This document shows, piece by piece, positions 55,335 through 64,000 of a DNA stretch of 64,000 bases; the first letter of the stretch is position 1; each line of letters starts with the position of its first letter. Origin of the DNA: CAYTGM01 sp964437365 (lineage in GTDB: Bacteria; Sumerlaeota; Sumerlaeia; SLMS01); NCBI GenBank assembly GCA_964437365.1, contig CAYTGM010000002.1:1-64000 (forward strand), written 5' to 3'. The notes under the pieces are model-generated. The model was given only the letters and a program-made list of their open reading frames with translations. It was not told the DNA's origin and did no database searches. The position numbers and the translations under genes were made by a program.

Positions 55335-57017
55335 ATGCAAATTTGGCGCTATTTAGCTGCACTCTTTCTAGTCGGCTCAATCACCTCTTTCGTTGATGGA
55401 CAACCCATTGAAAAAGAGGGGACGGAGATGATTGAGAATGAAAATGGAGATCTCATGCCCAAAGAGATCATCTGGCCTAAGGATGGATCTGAGATGATAT
55501 ACATTCCTCATGGAACCTTCATCCGGGGCTACGACAATGGTGATCCGCGTGAAGGACCGGCGCGAGAAATCATGCTGGGGGGCTTTTACATCGACAAGTA
55601 CGAGGTCTCAAATAAGCAATATGAGGAGTTTCTTGAGGAAGGAACCGGTCTCAGACCAAGGCCTTCGAATAAAGAGCTTCTTAGAGAAGACAGGCCAGTC
55701 GTGTCTATCCCTTGGACCTCCGCAAGAGACTATGCGAGATGGGCTGGCAAGCAGCTACCGACTGAAGCAATGTGGGAAAAGGCAGCGCGTGGCCCCGAGA
55801 ATTTCCTGTATATCGGAGGCAATGAGCCACCCTCTCCAGATAAGATGGTTGTTGACCAGGGTGATGATACCGTCACGCGTTCCGTCGACGAGAATATCGG
55901 TGATGTGAACGGATATGGGCTCTATCATATGGGTGGTAATGTTTCAGAGTGGGTCTATGACTGGTATTCAAGAACCTACAACAAGGACTCTCTCTCAACG
56001 GACCCTCTTGGACCAGAAAAAGGGGACGCGTATGTTTACCGTGGTGGAAGTTTCCGTGATACCCCGGAAGAAACCCGCCTGACAATCAGAGAAGGTCTTC
56101 CTGGAAATCAGCAACGTGACTATATTGGCTTTAGAACCGTCTGGGTTCCGGTTAAGCGGGAAGTCAAGCCAAATGCAACACCAAGACCAACCCCAACCCC
56201 TGAACCTACCGACGAAGAAATTCTCGATGAAATCGTTGGACAGATGATGCCTTTTCTTGAGAAAGGCGAACCACGGCTCCCCAAAGAACTGAAGGCAAGT
56301 CGAGCATATATCGATCAGGGTGAAGACGACGTTCAATTCATCAACTTTACTCCATTTAGAATCAGTCTCAACTTTGTTGGGGTGAACGAAGAATTAGTGT
56401 TTAAATACAATGAACCTCTGCCCTCAATGACGTATAGAAGCGTAACACTGCCTCGTGAGAGGGATTTGACCATTGTCGCCTATGCTCAGGATGCACCCAG
56501 GCAGGGACCTATTGTTCTTGGTAGTATCCGGGCGGAATCCAGAACGATTATTACAATTCACTCCGAGCTATTCACAAAGACTGTCAATAATGAGGGGAAT
56601 GTCATTGAGTTAAACCCTGACATCCCAGCCCAACAGTACTATTCCGACTTCAGTCCGAAGTGGAACGAGTTGGAGATCTACAATCCTCTCAATGAGCCAA
56701 TCATTCTCCACATTGACGATACGACTTCAGGTCGTGATCGAGCTATTCGAGTGGAGGATTTAACCGTAGATCCGGGCGTGGTCGTGAGACTCGTACTCCG
56801 CGGAGGTCGATATGACTTCTATGCAGACTACATTGGGGCCAGCGAACCGAGCAGCAATAAGATCGAAGTAAGCATCGACGATAGCGCTGCAAGAAGGCTC
56901 TTTACAATCAGTCAGGATAAGTCGAAAGAGGGCGGAGTTAATGTATTAACGATGGTTAAGCCCTACTTGGCACTCGATTTGTACCAGGCAAGACACGTGA
57001 CCTTTTCCCGGAATTAA
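55335..57017 (+). CDS. Secreted FGE/SUMF-fold protein with an extra C-terminal domain
   Basis: The 560-residue protein has a signal peptide and then a formylglycine-generating-enzyme fold (about residues 55-275): MIYIPHGTFIRGYDNGDP, YIDKYEVSNKQYEEFL, LPTEAMWEKAARG, MGGNVSEWVYDW, VYRGGSFRD and DYIGFRTVW. The pair of cysteines needed for copper in true FGE enzymes is missing near GGSF, so it is not a classical sulfatase activator. A TPRPTPTPEPT linker leads to a beta-rich domain of unknown type. It may be a structural or binding member of the family. I start at ATG 55335, next to AAGGAATC; a GTG one codon earlier is the alternative. Confidence 0.85.
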   Translation: MQIWRYLAALFLVGSITSFVDGQPIEKEGTEMIENENGDLMPKEIIWPKDGSEMIYIPHGTFIRGYDNGDPREGPAREIMLGGFYIDKYEVSNKQYEEFLEEGTGLRPRPSNKELLREDRPVVSIPWTSARDYARWAGKQLPTEAMWEKAARGPENFLYIGGNEPPSPDKMVVDQGDDTVTRSVDENIGDVNGYGLYHMGGNVSEWVYDWYSRTYNKDSLSTDPLGPEKGDAYVYRGGSFRDTPEETRLTIREGLPGNQQRDYIGFRTVWVPVKREVKPNATPRPTPTPEPTDEEILDEIVGQMMPFLEKGEPRLPKELKASRAYIDQGEDDVQFINFTPFRISLNFVGVNEELVFKYNEPLPSMTYRSVTLPRERDLTIVAYAQDAPRQGPIVLGSIRAESRTIITIHSELFTKTVNNEGNVIELNPDIPAQQYYSDFSPKWNELEIYNPLNEPIILHIDDTTSGRDRAIRVEDLTVDPGVVVRLVLRGGRYDFYADYIGASEPSSNKIEVSIDDSAARRLFTISQDKSKEGGVNVLTMVKPYLALDLYQARHVTFSRN

Positions 57018-57054
57018 AGGGAACCAATAGAAAGTTGAAAACAACCGAAACCCA

Positions 57055-58137
57055 ATGACTGAATTAGAAACAAAAGTATGGGAAGCACTCAAGAAAGTTG
57101 ATGATCCTGACATCAAAAAGGATCTCGTTTCCCTGAATATGATCAAAGACTTTAAAGTAAGTGATGATGGACACGCTTCCTTTACGGTTTGCCTGACAAC
57201 ACCTGCCTGTCCTTTGAAAGACAAAATCAGAAACGATTGCTACGAAGCAGTCAATGCCGTCGAAGGAGTTCGAGAGATCGACATCAACATGACGGCAGAA
57301 GTTTCGAAAGGCAAGGTGGGCGAAGGGAAATCAGAAATTCAGGGTGTGCGCAATATCATCGCTGTCTCTTCAGGAAAAGGTGGTGTCGGTAAATCAACAA
57401 CGGCTGTGAACCTTGCCGTTGCTTTGGGGAAAATGGGAGCGCGAACGGGGATTCTAGATGCAGACATTTATGGCCCCAACGTACCTTCAATGCTCGGTGT
57501 TACAGGTCGCCCCAAGGTGATTGATAATCGAATTATTCCTCTTGAGGCTTGCGGCGTGAAGGTCATGTCCATGGGATTCATGGTCGATGAGAGTCAGCCT
57601 CTCGTGTGGCGTGGTCCTATGTTGCATGGTGTCATGAAGCAACTCTTACAGGATGTTACCTGGGGGCAACTTGACTACCTGGTCATTGATTTGCCGCCGG
57701 GAACAGGAGACGTACAACTCTCGCTCTCCCAAACCGTTCCTGTAACAGGGTCTGTGGTAGTAACGACTCCGCAGAACATTGCTCTTCAAGATGCCAAGAA
57801 AGGCATCGCAATGTTTGAGAAAGTGAACGTGCCGATCCTCGGGATCGTAGAAAACATGTCTTATTACCTGTGCCCCAAGTGTGGTCATCGAGATGAGATC
57901 TTTTCAAACGCTGGTGGAGAGAATGTGGCTTCGCGATACGGGGTTGCTTTTCTGGGCCGGGTTCCGCTAAACACACAGATAAGAGAAGGAATGGATGCTG
58001 GAAAGCCTGTCGCCGCTACTGACGACAGCGAATTCTCGACGATTTATGGAGAAATCGCTCAGAAGGTCGCTCAGGGAATCAGTATCCTTAACACGAAGAA
58101 AGGCAATGTATTCGCCGTAATTCCTAGCACAGGATAA
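57055..58137 (+). CDS. mrp: Mrp/ApbC family P-loop ATPase, iron-sulfur cluster carrier
   Basis: The 360-residue protein joins an N-terminal MIP18/DUF59 domain (about residues 5-78, with DDPDIKKDLVSLNMI and CPLKDKI) to a ParA-type ATPase domain. The latter has SGKGGVGKSTTAVNLAVALG as deviant Walker A (near residue 107), DADIYGPNVPSMLG and LVIDLPPGTGD. YYLCPKCGHRDEIF supplies the CxxC pair that binds an iron-sulfur cluster between two subunits. It delivers Fe-S clusters to target enzymes, a plausible need of the ferredoxin-dependent KorAB nearby. It follows the FGE-fold gene after 37 bases. Confidence 0.95.
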   Translation: MTELETKVWEALKKVDDPDIKKDLVSLNMIKDFKVSDDGHASFTVCLTTPACPLKDKIRNDCYEAVNAVEGVREIDINMTAEVSKGKVGEGKSEIQGVRNIIAVSSGKGGVGKSTTAVNLAVALGKMGARTGILDADIYGPNVPSMLGVTGRPKVIDNRIIPLEACGVKVMSMGFMVDESQPLVWRGPMLHGVMKQLLQDVTWGQLDYLVIDLPPGTGDVQLSLSQTVPVTGSVVVTTPQNIALQDAKKGIAMFEKVNVPILGIVENMSYYLCPKCGHRDEIFSNAGGENVASRYGVAFLGRVPLNTQIREGMDAGKPVAATDDSEFSTIYGEIAQKVAQGISILNTKKGNVFAVIPSTG

Positions 58138-58152
58138 GATGGCCCAATCGCT

Positions 58153-58368
58153 ATGAAGAGTCTCAAAGCCAACTTAATTGCCATTGTCTATGCACTTCTA
58201 GCTGCCGGAGGTGCTTACTATATCGCGTGCCAATATCTGGAGTATCGGCAGTCAGCACTGCTGGCTGAAGCGGCAGAAGCAAAAGCACTTTCTGAGGTTC
58301 CTCGCCACGCACCACCTAAAGTAGAGAAATATCTACCACCTGCCGAAATCTCCTTCCCGGTTTATTGA
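58153..58368 (+). CDS. Small membrane protein, unknown function
   Basis: A 71-residue product with one N-terminal transmembrane helix (about residues 7-27), then an alanine-rich helix (LLAEAAEAKALSEV) and a proline-rich end (PPKVEKYLPPAEISFPVY). I recognise no family. It is packed between mrp (15 bases upstream) and the next gene (seven bases downstream), so it is probably real and co-transcribed. The topology suggests a small single-pass inner-membrane protein. Confidence 0.6.
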   Translation: MKSLKANLIAIVYALLAAGGAYYIACQYLEYRQSALLAEAAEAKALSEVPRHAPPKVEKYLPPAEISFPVY

Positions 58369-58375
58369 GTTCAAC

Positions 58376-59173
58376 ATGCGGGATGACGCCGAGCTGAGGG
58401 CTCTCATTACTGAAATCATCCGTCAGGTTCTTGAAGAAAACAGCCCGCTTTTCTCCTCTCAACACTCCCAAACTCTCCTCGTTTTAGGTGCAGCGAAGAC
58501 AGGGCTCTTCGTTTCCTGTGATACAGCGCTGTCTATATCCAAGGGCTTTCAGACTGACCTGTACCTGGATGAGTCTTCTCAGACCCAATCATGTAAGAGG
58601 GTGCTGCTTGAAGAGCTTCCCTCAAGTACAACGGTTATTCATCAATCGGAAGGCCTCGTAAGAGCTCTTGAGGCGGGTCGCTATCAGCGCCTCATTCATT
58701 TGCTTCCTCAAAGAGAGACCTTGGCAGCCGCAGCTCGAGGCGTATCTGGTCCCCCTGATGGTGAGATATTAAAGGCTGCTCTGAAGAACGGAGTACCGTG
58801 CTACCTCGCGGGAGGAGATTTAATGGAGGAATCGCTCCCTGTGACGGCCCCAGCTCCCATGCGTCAGGGATACAAGAGTTACCGCGCGCTTCTGGACGAA
58901 GACATTGAGCGTTTAATTGCCTTTGGTGCACAAGTCAGGGAATGTCCCCGCGAAATGTTTCAGGTCCTAACTTCCCAGGTGCACAAGGCCTTCTCTCACA
59001 ATTTATCTTTTCAAAGTGATGACCCACCATCGTCGAGAACCTTTGTGACAAAGGCAGATTTACAAGATGCCCGGCGAAAGGGCGTCAATGAGTTGCAACT
59101 TGCTCAGAATTCGGTTTTGACAGACGCAGCTAAGGAATACGCCCGCGAGGTTGGTATGAAACTGACATTGTAG
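58376..59173 (+). CDS. Soluble protein with microcompartment-like terminal motifs, unknown function
   Basis: I recognise no full-length family. The 265 residues begin with an amphipathic helix (DDAELRALITEIIRQVLEEN) that resembles the encapsulation peptides of microcompartment enzymes. A Rossmann-like middle follows (LLVLGAAKTGLF, IHLLPQ, PCYLAGGDL). The end, FVTKADLQDARRKGV and VLTDAAKEYAREVGMKL, resembles the ITEADV-TPLARD end found on several microcompartment-associated proteins. No shell gene is in the window. A flavoprotein-type fold is likely. It may belong to a locus elsewhere or keep the motifs for another use. Confidence 0.55.
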   Translation: MRDDAELRALITEIIRQVLEENSPLFSSQHSQTLLVLGAAKTGLFVSCDTALSISKGFQTDLYLDESSQTQSCKRVLLEELPSSTTVIHQSEGLVRALEAGRYQRLIHLLPQRETLAAAARGVSGPPDGEILKAALKNGVPCYLAGGDLMEESLPVTAPAPMRQGYKSYRALLDEDIERLIAFGAQVRECPREMFQVLTSQVHKAFSHNLSFQSDDPPSSRTFVTKADLQDARRKGVNELQLAQNSVLTDAAKEYAREVGMKLTL

Positions 59174-59388
59174 ATTAATATCGGCAATGAAGTGGAGCAA
59201 GATTGACATAAAAGATCATGAATTGCAGTTGCAGGTGGGGCGAAAGCTCTCATAGCCTCGCCATTTAGTGTCGACTGATAAGGCTTCAACCCCTTCGAAG
59301 CCAGTCATAAACACACGCCAGAGAGAGATTTACGACAATATCTGGCCCCCAAATCATTGTCACTCGATTGAAGGAGAATGCTCCAGGT
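59174..59388. other. Intergenic region before korA
   Basis: About 215 bases that must hold the korAB promoter. A TTG-initiated frame seven codons longer than my korA start exists. AAGGAG (59371-59376) lies 12 bases before the ATG at 59389, a rather long spacing. No stable hairpin was seen. Confidence 0.35.
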
Positions 59389-61281
59389 ATGGCAGCAGAC
59401 AAGCCAGCAAATGGCAACAAACCAGTTCAAGAACTCCCCCAGGTAACGATTCGATTTGCTGGAGATTCCGGCGATGGAATGCAGCTGACGGGAATTCAGT
59501 TTACCAATTCTTCCGCTGTGTTCGGAAACGACGTCAGCACCCTCCCAGATTTTCCCGCAGAAATTCGAGCTCCCGCCGGCACCGTCTATGGTGTGTCCGG
59601 CTATCAGCTGCAATTCAGCTCAACAAATATCTTCACGCCGGGGGATGAGCTCGATGCGCTCGTTGCCATGAACCCTGCCGCATTGAAAGTCAACCAGCGC
59701 GATCTCAAGCGTGGAGGGCTTATTATTGCAAATGAAGATGGCTTTACGAAACAGAATCTTCAGCTGGCCAAATACGAGACGAATCCTCTCGAAGATGGAT
59801 CGCTTGAAGAGTATGTTGTCCATCCAATCCCTATGACAACAGCGACAGTCAAAATCTGCGAGGAGTTCGGTCTCGCCGGGAAAGATGCACAGCGCTGTAA
59901 GAACTTTTTCGCCCTGGGGATCGTCTGCTGGTTGTATAGTCGCCCTCTTGAACCGATCATTGAATTCATTGAAGAGAAGTTCGGCAAAAAAGAACAGATC
60001 AAAGAAGCGAACACACAGGTACTTAAAGCTGGCTTTCACTTTGGAGAAACCGCTGAGCTTTTCAACGGGCACTATAAAGTGGAAAAAGCGAAGCTTCCTC
60101 CTGGTGTCTATCGTGAAATTCATGGTAACCAGGCGATCGCTCTTGGATTGATTACAGCCAGCGACCTTGCCAAGAAGCCTATCTTCTATGGAAGTTATCC
60201 TATCACACCGGCCAGTGATATTCTTCACGAGCTTGCAAAACACAAAGAATTTGGCGTAAAGACATTCCAGGCCGAAGATGAAATAGCAGCAATCTGTTCT
60301 GCGATCGGTGCTTCCTTTGGCGGAGCTCTTGGTGTAACAGCATCTGCTGGTCCGGGAATTGCCCTCAAAGGTGAGGCAATGGGACTCGCTGCGATGATGG
60401 AGCTCCCTCTTGTCATTATAGACGTTCAACGAGGTGGCCCATCTACAGGTCTTCCTACGAAAGTTGAACAGTCAGATCTTCTGCAGGTCATGTACGGACG
60501 TAATGGGGACTGCCCAATGCCTGTGTTCGCACCTCAGTCAGCCTCTGATTGCTTCGAGCTGGCTATAGACGCTGTCCGCATCGCGACGAAGTACATGACA
60601 CCTGTTATCTTCTTGAGTGACGGGTTCATCGCAAACAGTGCTGAACCATGGTTGATCCCAGATATTGATTCCTTCGAACCGATCAACATCGAGCACCCAA
60701 CAGGTCCTAATGGCGAAAACGGTGAATTCCTGCCCTACAAGCGCAACGAGGATCTGGCACGCCCCTGGGCGCTTCCAGGAACACCTGGATTGATGCACAG
60801 AATTGGTGGTCTGGAAAAGCAGGATCTAACAGGTAACGTCAACTATGATCCCGAAAATCACCAGCGGATGACGGACCTGCGCCAGCAAAAGGTTGAGAAA
60901 ATCGCTGAATTCATCCCACCACAGAAAGTGGAGTTCGACGAGGATGGTTCTGCTGATCTTCTTCTTCTCGGCTGGGGAAGCACTTATGGGGCTATACGTG
61001 AAGCCGCGCGCAAACTGAACGCCAAAGGTCATAAAGTTGCCGCTACACACCTTCGATTTCTGAACCCCTTCCCATCGAATCTTGGGGAAATCCTTGAGCA
61101 CTATCGCGGAAAACACATTATGGTGCCCGAGCTCAATACAGGTCAGCTCCTGAGTCTGATTCGCTCCAAGTATCTTGTCGATGCCAAAGGCCTTAACAAA
61201 GTACAGGGTCGACCCTTCATGATTTCAGAAATCGTTGAAGCCTCCGAAAAACTCCTCGAAGCCGGAAAGGTAAAAGCATGA
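59389..61281 (+). CDS. korA: 2-oxoacid:ferredoxin oxidoreductase, fused gamma-alpha subunit (KorA type)
   Basis: The 630-residue subunit joins a gamma domain (FAGDSGDGMQLTG near residue 25, APAGTVYGVSGYQL) to the alpha domain (SYPITPASDILHEL, FQAEDEIAAICSAIGASFGG, ASAGPGIALKGEAMGLAAM). This gamma-alpha order with a separate beta subunit is the 2-oxoglutarate oxidoreductase (Kor) type, which makes succinyl-CoA or, in reverse, fixes CO2 using ferredoxin. Related enzymes use other 2-oxoacids, so the substrate is inferred. The start ATG at 59389 begins MAADKPANG; an upstream TTG is possible. It overlaps korB by four bases. Confidence 0.92.
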   Translation: MAADKPANGNKPVQELPQVTIRFAGDSGDGMQLTGIQFTNSSAVFGNDVSTLPDFPAEIRAPAGTVYGVSGYQLQFSSTNIFTPGDELDALVAMNPAALKVNQRDLKRGGLIIANEDGFTKQNLQLAKYETNPLEDGSLEEYVVHPIPMTTATVKICEEFGLAGKDAQRCKNFFALGIVCWLYSRPLEPIIEFIEEKFGKKEQIKEANTQVLKAGFHFGETAELFNGHYKVEKAKLPPGVYREIHGNQAIALGLITASDLAKKPIFYGSYPITPASDILHELAKHKEFGVKTFQAEDEIAAICSAIGASFGGALGVTASAGPGIALKGEAMGLAAMMELPLVIIDVQRGGPSTGLPTKVEQSDLLQVMYGRNGDCPMPVFAPQSASDCFELAIDAVRIATKYMTPVIFLSDGFIANSAEPWLIPDIDSFEPINIEHPTGPNGENGEFLPYKRNEDLARPWALPGTPGLMHRIGGLEKQDLTGNVNYDPENHQRMTDLRQQKVEKIAEFIPPQKVEFDEDGSADLLLLGWGSTYGAIREAARKLNAKGHKVAATHLRFLNPFPSNLGEILEHYRGKHIMVPELNTGQLLSLIRSKYLVDAKGLNKVQGRPFMISEIVEASEKLLEAGKVKA

Positions 61282-62300
61282 GTCCAGCTACTGAAGATAA
61301 AAACTATACCATTAAGGATTTTGCCAGTGATCAGGATGTACGCTGGTGTCCTGGTTGTGGTGACTATTCTATTCTCGCCGCCGTAAAGAAGGTTCTGGCA
61401 GAAGTAGGTGTGCCACCAGAACAATATACATTCATCTCAGGGATCGGTTGTTCCTCTCGATTTCCTTATTACATGAACACCTATGGGATGCACAGTATTC
61501 ACGGCCGAGCAATGACGTTCGCTACAGGATTCAAGACTGCGCGCCCTGACATGCAGACTTACGTCATAACAGGTGATGGAGATGCGCTGTCTATCGGTGG
61601 CAACCACACAATCCACTGTCTGCGTCGTAATGTTGATCTGAAGATTCTCCTCTTTAACAATCAGATCTATGGCCTGACAAAAGGTCAATATTCTCCAACA
61701 AGCCCTTTTGGTAAGAAGACGAAGTCCACTCCGATGGGGTCACTTGATACGCCTGTAAGTCCTCTCGTTCTTGCCCTTGCGGCAGAGGCTTCATTCGTCG
61801 CGCGCTCGATTGATATGCACCCTAAGCATTTGATCAGCACAATCTCTCGCGCTCATCATCATAAAGGAGCAGCACTCGTTGAGATTTACCAGAACTGCAA
61901 TATCTTCAATGACGGTGCTCTTGGACATGCGCAGGATCGTAAAGTCCGAGCAGACAACGTAGTGGAACTGACCCATAGTGAACCAATGGTCTATGGCAAG
62001 AATCTCGATAAAGGTATTGTCATGAAGGATGGCAAGCTTAAGTCAGTCGTTATCGGTGAAAGCGGCATTGGAAAAGATGATCTTCTTGTTCACGACGAAA
62101 AAGCAGACGTCGCTTTCCATAGTCTACTTGCCCGTATGCGTTACCCCGAGCTTCCTGAGCCAATCGGTGTGATTCGCTCTGTGGAGCGGCCAACCTATGA
62201 TTCACTTGTAAACGATCAGATTGAAACGGTGATCGCTTCTAAAGGTAAGGGCGATCTCAAGAAGCTGGTTCATGGCGGAGCTACCTGGGAAGTAAAGTAG
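61278..62300 (+). CDS. korB: 2-oxoacid:ferredoxin oxidoreductase beta subunit (KorB type)
   Basis: The 340-residue beta subunit binds thiamine diphosphate and an iron-sulfur cluster. WCPGCGDYSILAAVKKVLAEVG (near residue 24) and SGIGCSSRFPYY carry cluster cysteines. GDGDALSIGGNH (near residue 100) is the thiamine motif, and LLFNNQIYGLTKGQYSPTSP follows, as in all relatives. The ATGA overlap with korA ensures matched amounts of both subunits. No ferredoxin gene is in the window. A terminator follows after 35 bases, so this is the end of the operon. Confidence 0.95.
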   Translation: MSPATEDKNYTIKDFASDQDVRWCPGCGDYSILAAVKKVLAEVGVPPEQYTFISGIGCSSRFPYYMNTYGMHSIHGRAMTFATGFKTARPDMQTYVITGDGDALSIGGNHTIHCLRRNVDLKILLFNNQIYGLTKGQYSPTSPFGKKTKSTPMGSLDTPVSPLVLALAAEASFVARSIDMHPKHLISTISRAHHHKGAALVEIYQNCNIFNDGALGHAQDRKVRADNVVELTHSEPMVYGKNLDKGIVMKDGKLKSVVIGESGIGKDDLLVHDEKADVAFHSLLARMRYPELPEPIGVIRSVERPTYDSLVNDQIETVIASKGKGDLKKLVHGGATWEVK

Positions 62301-62335
62301 TGCCCATTTAACCTCCTCAATTGCAGGATATTTAT

Positions 62336-62369
62336 GATGCCGCTCGATTTCGGGCGGCATCTTCTTTGT
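62336..62369 (+). terminator. Rho-independent terminator of korAB
   Basis: GATGCCGC pairs with GCGGCATC (62336-62361 overall), extended by one T-G and two C-G pairs around ATTT, then TTCTTTG. Confidence 0.85.
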
Positions 62370-62439
62370 CCATAATCCTCTTGAAGTTTCAATCTGTCGA
62401 TGTTTCTTTTCTTGTGTATTTACACAGGAACAGGAACTG

Positions 62440-64000
62440 ATGACTGAAAAAAAAACAATAAACAAAAAGAAACGACTTCACCTCATTTGCAATGCTCACC
62501 TTGATCCGGTCTGGCTCTGGGAGTGGGAAGAAGGCGCAGCAGAAGCTATTTCAACCTTTCGATCTGCAGCAGATATCTGCGAAGAGACCGAAGGATTTGT
62601 TTTTAATCATAACGAAGTCATTCTATACGAATGGATTGAAGAATACGAACCACAACTCTTCAAACGCATTCAGAACCTTGTGGCGCAAGGTCGCTGGCAT
62701 ATTATGGGTGGATGGTTTCTGCAGCCTGACTGCAACATGCCCTCGGGCGAATCTTTTGTTCGTCAGATTTTAAGAGGAAGGGAATACTTTCAAGAGAAGT
62801 TTAATGTTCGCCCGAAGACGGCTATAAATTTTGATCCTTTCGGACACTCTTTCGGGCTTCCTCAAATTCTTGCAAAGTCAGGCTTCGATTCTTACCTTAT
62901 TTGTCGACCCAACGAAGAGGAACTCAAATTACCCCGTAACGACTTTAAGTGGACAGGCTGTGATGGCACTTCTATCTTGTGTATGCGTAGTCCTCATCAC
63001 TACAACTCACGGCTTGGTCATGTGCATGAAAAAATAGAGCGTCACATGGAACGCTTCTCCGATTCTGAAGTTGGACACATGCTCTGGGGAGTTGGAAACC
63101 ATGGCGGCGGGCCTTCTCGAAAAGACCTTGAAATACTGGATCAGCTTCAAGCGGAAGAACAGGACCGGGTCTATATTCATTCAACCCCAGAGAGACTTTT
63201 TGACGACCTGAGAAAAACTCGAAAAGAGTTCCCTGAGTTCAAAAGTGACCTCAATCCCTTTGCTGTAGGTTGCTATACATCAGCGATTCGTCTCAAGCAG
63301 CTTCACCGCAATCTGGAGAGCGAGCTCTTTGTGACCGAGAAAATGTGCACCACAGCTTCAGAGGCAGGGTTGATGAAATATCCGCTCGAAGAGCTCAGAG
63401 ACGCTGAACGTGATCTCCTCATCGGAGAATTCCATGACATCCTTCCGGGATCTTCTATACAGCCTGTTGAGGACGCATCCATTCGATTAATGAATCACGG
63501 ACTTGAAATTCTCTCTCGAGTCAAGGCCCGAGCTTTCTTCGCTCTTGCTCAGGGGCAGAAGAAAGCTGGTGAAGGAGAGGTTCCTGTTATGGTCTACAAT
63601 CCCCATCCTTTCGACATTACCACGACAGTTGAATGCGAGTTTCAGCTTCCAGACCAGAACTGGACTCAAACCTTTACTCTTCCACACGTCTATCAGGGAA
63701 AGAAAGAGATCCCCTCTCAGACGGAAAAAGAAAAGAGCAATCTGCCCCTCGACTGGAGGAAACGGGTTGTTTTTCAGGCAAAATTGAAAGCTGGCTCCAT
63801 GAACCGCTTTGCTTGTCGAATGGAACGACTGGAAAAGAAACCACCCGTTAAACTTAAAGAACAGAAGAATAAACTGACCTTCAAGAACGATCAGATCAAG
63901 TGTGTTATCAATACTCGAACAGGTCTTCTTGATGAGTATATCGTGGATGGAAAGAGTCTCATCAGAAAAGGTTGCTTAAAGCCTCTCGTTATTCAGGACA
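62440..64000 (+). CDS. Alpha-mannosidase, glycoside hydrolase family 38, N-terminal part
   Basis: The frame is open from the ATG at 62440 to the window edge, giving 520 residues of an enzyme that usually has 800-1100. NAHLDPVWLWEWEEG (near residues 18-32) carries the zinc-binding His and Asp. NFDPFGHSFGLPQIL contains the catalytic nucleophile Asp near residue 132. WGVGNHGGGPSRKDLE and IGEFHDILPGSSIQ supply further family blocks. The second half seen here begins the beta-sandwich domain. No signal peptide is present, so it is probably cytoplasmic and trims mannose-containing oligosaccharides. A basic N-terminal stretch (KKKTINKKKR-like) precedes the catalytic domain. The C-terminus is outside the window. 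Confidence 0.93.
   Translation, partial: MTEKKTINKKKRLHLICNAHLDPVWLWEWEEGAAEAISTFRSAADICEETEGFVFNHNEVILYEWIEEYEPQLFKRIQNLVAQGRWHIMGGWFLQPDCNMPSGESFVRQILRGREYFQEKFNVRPKTAINFDPFGHSFGLPQILAKSGFDSYLICRPNEEELKLPRNDFKWTGCDGTSILCMRSPHHYNSRLGHVHEKIERHMERFSDSEVGHMLWGVGNHGGGPSRKDLEILDQLQAEEQDRVYIHSTPERLFDDLRKTRKEFPEFKSDLNPFAVGCYTSAIRLKQLHRNLESELFVTEKMCTTASEAGLMKYPLEELRDAERDLLIGEFHDILPGSSIQPVEDASIRLMNHGLEILSRVKARAFFALAQGQKKAGEGEVPVMVYNPHPFDITTTVECEFQLPDQNWTQTFTLPHVYQGKKEIPSQTEKEKSNLPLDWRKRVVFQAKLKAGSMNRFACRMERLEKKPPVKLKEQKNKLTFKNDQIKCVINTRTGLLDEYIVDGKSLIRKGCLKPLVIQD

Noticed and set aside
1..64000. CRISPR arrays, rRNA genes, prophage modules, or clustered antiphage genes
   Set aside because: No regularly spaced repeats, no rRNA-like stretches, no phage structural genes, and no recognisable defence operon were found.
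1..64000. Impression of many TATA and GTCTATA words within genes
   Set aside because: A rough count in gyrA gave about six TATA in 2.5 kb, below the random expectation, so there is no enrichment.

Overview
The window is 64 kb of bacterial chromosome with balanced base composition and mostly housekeeping and envelope genes. There is no rRNA, no CRISPR array, and no tRNA that I could recognise. The cell is probably diderm. Evidence: a heptosyltransferase-type GT9 enzyme, a two-domain heptose phosphatase/nucleotidyltransferase, an O-antigen-ligase-like membrane protein, lipoprotein and periplasmic signal peptides, and a parvulin-type chaperone. RNase Y, a 2-oxoacid:ferredoxin oxidoreductase, a prepilin of the FTLIELL type with Ala before the cleavage site, and a giant CSLREA/beta-helix/dockerin secreted protein together recall uncultured lineages such as Sumerlaeota, Hydrogenedentes or PVC relatives. 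That placement is inference only.

Layout. 1-3.9 kb: end of priA, a GT9 glycosyltransferase, a serine-hydrolase lipoprotein and moaC in one + strand run. 3.9-6 kb: O-antigen-ligase-like protein. 6.3-8.5 kb: a translationally coupled PhnD-like binding protein and histidine kinase. 8.5-11.9 kb: sfsA, a GAF histidine kinase and a DUF1015 protein on the minus strand. 12.1-13.5 kb: an intact IS256-family element (12147-13480) with inverted ends and an exact 8-bp target duplication. 13.7-18.5 kb: arginine decarboxylase with a methyltransferase, and an FHA-GAF-sigma54 activator. 18.7-18.9 kb: a candidate small RNA. 19-23 kb: a DJ-1 protein, guaA, a one-domain LacI-type DNA-binding protein and ruvC. 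23-29.3 kb: a secreted M14 carboxypeptidase, a methyltransferase, a HAD phosphatase, a heptose-bisphosphatase/adenylyltransferase fusion and a bacilliredoxin. 29.7-33.7 kb: rny and rpoD with a repeat-rich gap between them. 33.7-36.5 kb: a gene-poor stretch with a gene split by an in-frame TGA and interleaved inverted repeats. 36.5-43.4 kb: gyrA, prepilin, mnmE, parvulin and yaaA. 43.6-53.3 kb: two GT4 glycosyltransferases, the 1973-residue surface protein and a degenerate thioredoxin-like protein. 53.5-53.7 kb: a second RNA candidate whose 5' part is complementary to the 16S rRNA 3' end. 53.9-64 kb: a DUF2284 protein, rnc, an FGE-fold protein, mrp, korA/korB and a GH38 alpha-mannosidase that runs off the window.

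How genes may work together. The heptose phosphatase/nucleotidyltransferase could supply ADP-heptose to the GT9 transferase, while the GT4 enzymes and the O-antigen-ligase-like protein build outer glycans. The PhnD-like protein and coupled kinase look like a TtrS-type sensor made as two polypeptides. KorA and KorB form one two-subunit enzyme. The most unusual signals are the two RNA candidates, the mini-LacI protein with its phased TGCGCAA sites, the TGA-interrupted gene, and the domain combinations in the heptose enzyme and the giant surface protein.
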